Made by a program: the position numbers and the translations under genes. This document shows positions 62,332-64,000 of a stretch of 64,000 nucleotides of DNA, piece after piece. Origin of the DNA: JAAGZL01 sp050291365 (GTDB lineage: Bacteria > Pseudomonadota > Gammaproteobacteria > Chromatiales > Chromatiaceae); contig JBNKJS010000016.1 of assembly GCA_050291365.1 (NCBI GenBank), forward strand, positions 1 through 64,000, given 5' to 3'. Positions within the stretch are counted from its first letter, which is position 1. Each line of letters starts with the position of its first letter. The notes beneath the pieces were generated by a model, which saw only the letters and a program-made list of their open reading frames with translations, was not told the origin of the DNA and made no database searches.

Positions 62332-62788
62332 CTGTTCCTTCTTCATAAGGATTCTGAAATCCAAGGCTGCCCATCACTTCCATTTCCAGCTGCTCCATTA
62401 TTTCCGCAGCGTTCTCATCCTGATGATCATATCCTAAAAGATGCAACACTCCATGCACAACCATGTGCGCCCAGTGCGCCTCCTCGGATTTACCCTGCTC
62501 CTTGGCCTCACGTACTACCAGGGGGGCGCATATGACCAGGTCTCCCAGCAGACTGCTTTCGACCACTGCGGGTATATCTGAGGGAAAAGAGAGGACGTTG
62601 GTGGGCCTGTCCTTACCACGGTACTCCCGATTCAGATCCCTAATCTCCTCCTCATCCACCAGCCTGATCACTATCTCGGCCTGCTCCCGCTCTTCACGCA
62701 GAGCGGCACTACACCACTCTACAAAGCTACTCTCTACAGGAGTATCTCCAAGTTGAGTATGATTTTGGATTTCCAACTCCAGATTCAC
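62324..62788 (-). CDS. ybeY: Endoribonuclease YbeY
   Basis: YbeY is a metal-dependent RNase that matures 16S rRNA and acts in ribosome quality control. The 154-residue protein has the zinc motif HMVVHGVLHLLGYDHQ, with three His ligands at the HxxxHxxxxxH spacing. It begins at a GTG that overlaps the ybeZ stop by 4 bp (GTGA). Confidence 0.95.
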   Translation of the reverse strand: MNLELEIQNHTQLGDTPVESSFVEWCSAALREEREQAEIVIRLVDEEEIRDLNREYRGKDRPTNVLSFPSDIPAVVESSLLGDLVICAPLVVREAKEQGKSEEAHWAHMVVHGVLHLLGYDHQDENAAEIMEQLEMEVMGSLGFQNPYEEGTDE

Positions 62789-63768
62789 CTTCTCTCCCTA
62801 TTACGATCATGCTCCTCGTAGGCATTGACGATGCGTAGCACCAGGGGATGACGCACCACATCACTAGATTTGAAGAAGGTAAAGCTGATGCCGTCCACAT
62901 CCACCAACACCTCAGATGCCTCACGCAGACCTGACTTCTGCCCACGGGGGAGATCTATCTGGGTCACGTCGCCAGTAATCACAGCAGTGGAACCAAAGCC
63001 GATACGGGTCAGAAACATCTTCATCTGTTCCGGGGTGGTGTTCTGGGCCTCATCCAAGATGATGAAGGAGTCATTCAGGGTGCGGCCGCGCATGTAGGCC
63101 AGGGGCGCAACCTCAATTACGTTACGTTCGATCAACTTGGCTACCCGCTCAAAGCCCAGCATCTCATACAGGGCGTCGTACAGAGGCCGGAGATAGGGAT
63201 CAATCTTGTCGGCGAGATCGCCAGGCAAAAACCCAAGCTTCTCTCCCGCCTCTACCGCCGGACGCACCAGCAGTACTCGTCTCACCTTATCCCGCTCCAG
63301 CGCCTCTACTGCACAGGCCACCGCCAGATAGGTCTTACCGGTGCCGGCAGGGCCCACGCCAAAATTGATGTCGTGGGTGACGATGCGATGCAGGTACTCT
63401 TTCTGGTTGGGACCACGAGCCCGCACCATACCGCGCTTGGTCTTTATCACCACATCTGGCACATCTTTTTCTGCATCTTCCCGCAGAAGCTCTTCTATGC
63501 CGGACTCCTGCAGATAGAGGTGCACCAGTTCCGGGGTGAGCACCTCATTCTCTGAGGTAGCATACAGTCCCTTCAAAACTTCCGCACAGGCGCGGGTTGC
63601 ATCCGATTCGCCAATAAGTCGAAAGTGATTGCCGCGGTTGTTGATCTCCAGCCCCAGGCGTCGCTCAATCTGGCGCAGGTTCTGGTCTAGCTGACCGCAG
63701 AGATTGGACAACCGGTGGTTGTCTTCCGGGGTTAGCACCAGGTCTATTGATTCGGGATGGTCTGACAC
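62785..63768 (-). CDS. ybeZ: PhoH-family ATPase YbeZ
   Basis: The 327-residue protein has Walker A GPAGTGKT near residue 138, the Walker B segment IILDEAQN, and the PhoH landmark ARGPNQKEYLHRI. It acts with YbeY in RNA metabolism in related bacteria. The start is GTG at 63768 and the gene lies 85 bases downstream of the miaB stop in the conserved miaB-ybeZ-ybeY-corC-lnt order. Confidence 0.95.
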   Translation of the reverse strand: MSDHPESIDLVLTPEDNHRLSNLCGQLDQNLRQIERRLGLEINNRGNHFRLIGESDATRACAEVLKGLYATSENEVLTPELVHLYLQESGIEELLREDAEKDVPDVVIKTKRGMVRARGPNQKEYLHRIVTHDINFGVGPAGTGKTYLAVACAVEALERDKVRRVLLVRPAVEAGEKLGFLPGDLADKIDPYLRPLYDALYEMLGFERVAKLIERNVIEVAPLAYMRGRTLNDSFIILDEAQNTTPEQMKMFLTRIGFGSTAVITGDVTQIDLPRGQKSGLREASEVLVDVDGISFTFFKSSDVVRHPLVLRIVNAYEEHDRNRERR

Positions 63769-63853
63769 GTTATCGGTATTTAGAAATCGACTGCTATTAG
63801 GTTATAAATATAAACAACTAAAGTAGAACATCTATATTAACATCAGATGACCG

Positions 63854-64000
63854 TTAGCTACCGTCTTTTAATAATAGTTCATCCACCAGCTCACCGCGCA
63901 GTGAATTAGGCAGGGCCTCGGTTATAGCCAGTTCCACAAAGCCACCGATCAACTCCTGAGGACCTGTGAAATTTACCACCCGATTGTTCTCGGTGCGGCC
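63854..64000 (-). CDS. miaB: tRNA-2-methylthio-N6-dimethylallyladenosine synthase MiaB, C-terminal end (partial)
   Basis: Only the last 48 codons are in the window. They encode the end of the TRAM domain, with GRTENNRVVNF at the edge and FVELAITEALPNSLRGEL further on, typical of MiaB. MiaB is a radical-SAM enzyme that methylthiolates A37 of tRNAs; the radical-SAM domain itself lies beyond the right edge. The position before ybeZ agrees. Confidence 0.93.
   Translation of the reverse strand, partial: GRTENNRVVNFTGPQELIGGFVELAITEALPNSLRGELVDELLLKDGS

Noticed and set aside
1..64000. CRISPR arrays, tRNA, rRNA, prophage or insertion sequences
   Set aside because: No spaced direct repeats, no tRNA-like cloverleaf, no transposase or phage genes were seen on reading both strands; a search tool could still find a weak tRNA or small RNA.

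Overview
The window is a 64 kb stretch of a gammaproteobacterial chromosome. The evidence is gene order and gene content: rnfABCDGE followed by nth, rsmI-lpoA-yraN-dolP, miaB-ybeZ-ybeY-corC-lnt, hda next to purM-purN, and fabA, cpdA, rnt and mlaA. Rnf, a SulP anion transporter, an NhaD sodium/proton antiporter and a heavy c-di-GMP signalling load suit an aquatic or marine, possibly sulfur-oxidising, lineage. That lineage guess is inference. I saw no rRNA, tRNA, CRISPR array, prophage or intact insertion sequence.

Layout. 1-3.2 kb (minus): a biofilm adhesion switch made of a LapG-type periplasmic protease, a LapD-type degenerate c-di-GMP receptor, and the first 106 codons of a large adhesin with a PAAG LapG-cleavage motif. 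3.4-10 kb: proS, fabA, cpdA, a 545-residue protein of unknown function and a YihY-type membrane protein. 10-14 kb: hda, pgsA, purM, purN and a DUF3108 protein. 14-19 kb: dCMP-deaminase-like protein, pcm, an unknown membrane protein, a secreted two-repeat Cys/Trp protein, DUF3422 and apbC. 19-30 kb: metG, the rnf operon, a hybrid-kinase-like protein that has lost its phosphoacceptor histidine, nth, DUF1841 and a host-attachment-family protein. 30-36 kb: copper chaperone and copA, hemH, argG. 36-43 kb: a 52-residue lysine-rich CxxC protein, a lone HerA ATPase, mlaA, rnt, an AsnB/AsnO-type amidotransferase and rsmI. 43-54 kb: lpoA, yraN, dolP-like, an FAD oxidase, SulP, NhaD, a DUF2233 protein, a beta-propeller membrane protein and a YiiD-type thioesterase. 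54-60 kb (minus): a diguanylate cyclase, a periplasmic binding protein and a PAS-GGDEF-EAL protein. 60-64 kb (minus): lnt, corC, ybeY, ybeZ and the end of miaB.

How the genes work together. The most coherent theme is c-di-GMP control of attachment. Two proteins with intact GGDEF motifs (58.7-59.8 kb and 54.9-57.7 kb) could supply the nucleotide that a LapD-type receptor reads at the other end of the window. A second theme is the envelope: LpoA, DolP-like, MlaA, Lnt, CorC and several uncharacterised exported proteins. The less explained items are the pseudo-kinase between rnf and nth, the secreted tandem-repeat protein, the lysine-rich CKRC mini-protein and the binding-protein/c-di-GMP-enzyme gene pair. 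All calls come from reading the sequence by eye. No database search was run, so family names rest on recognised motifs, length and gene order.
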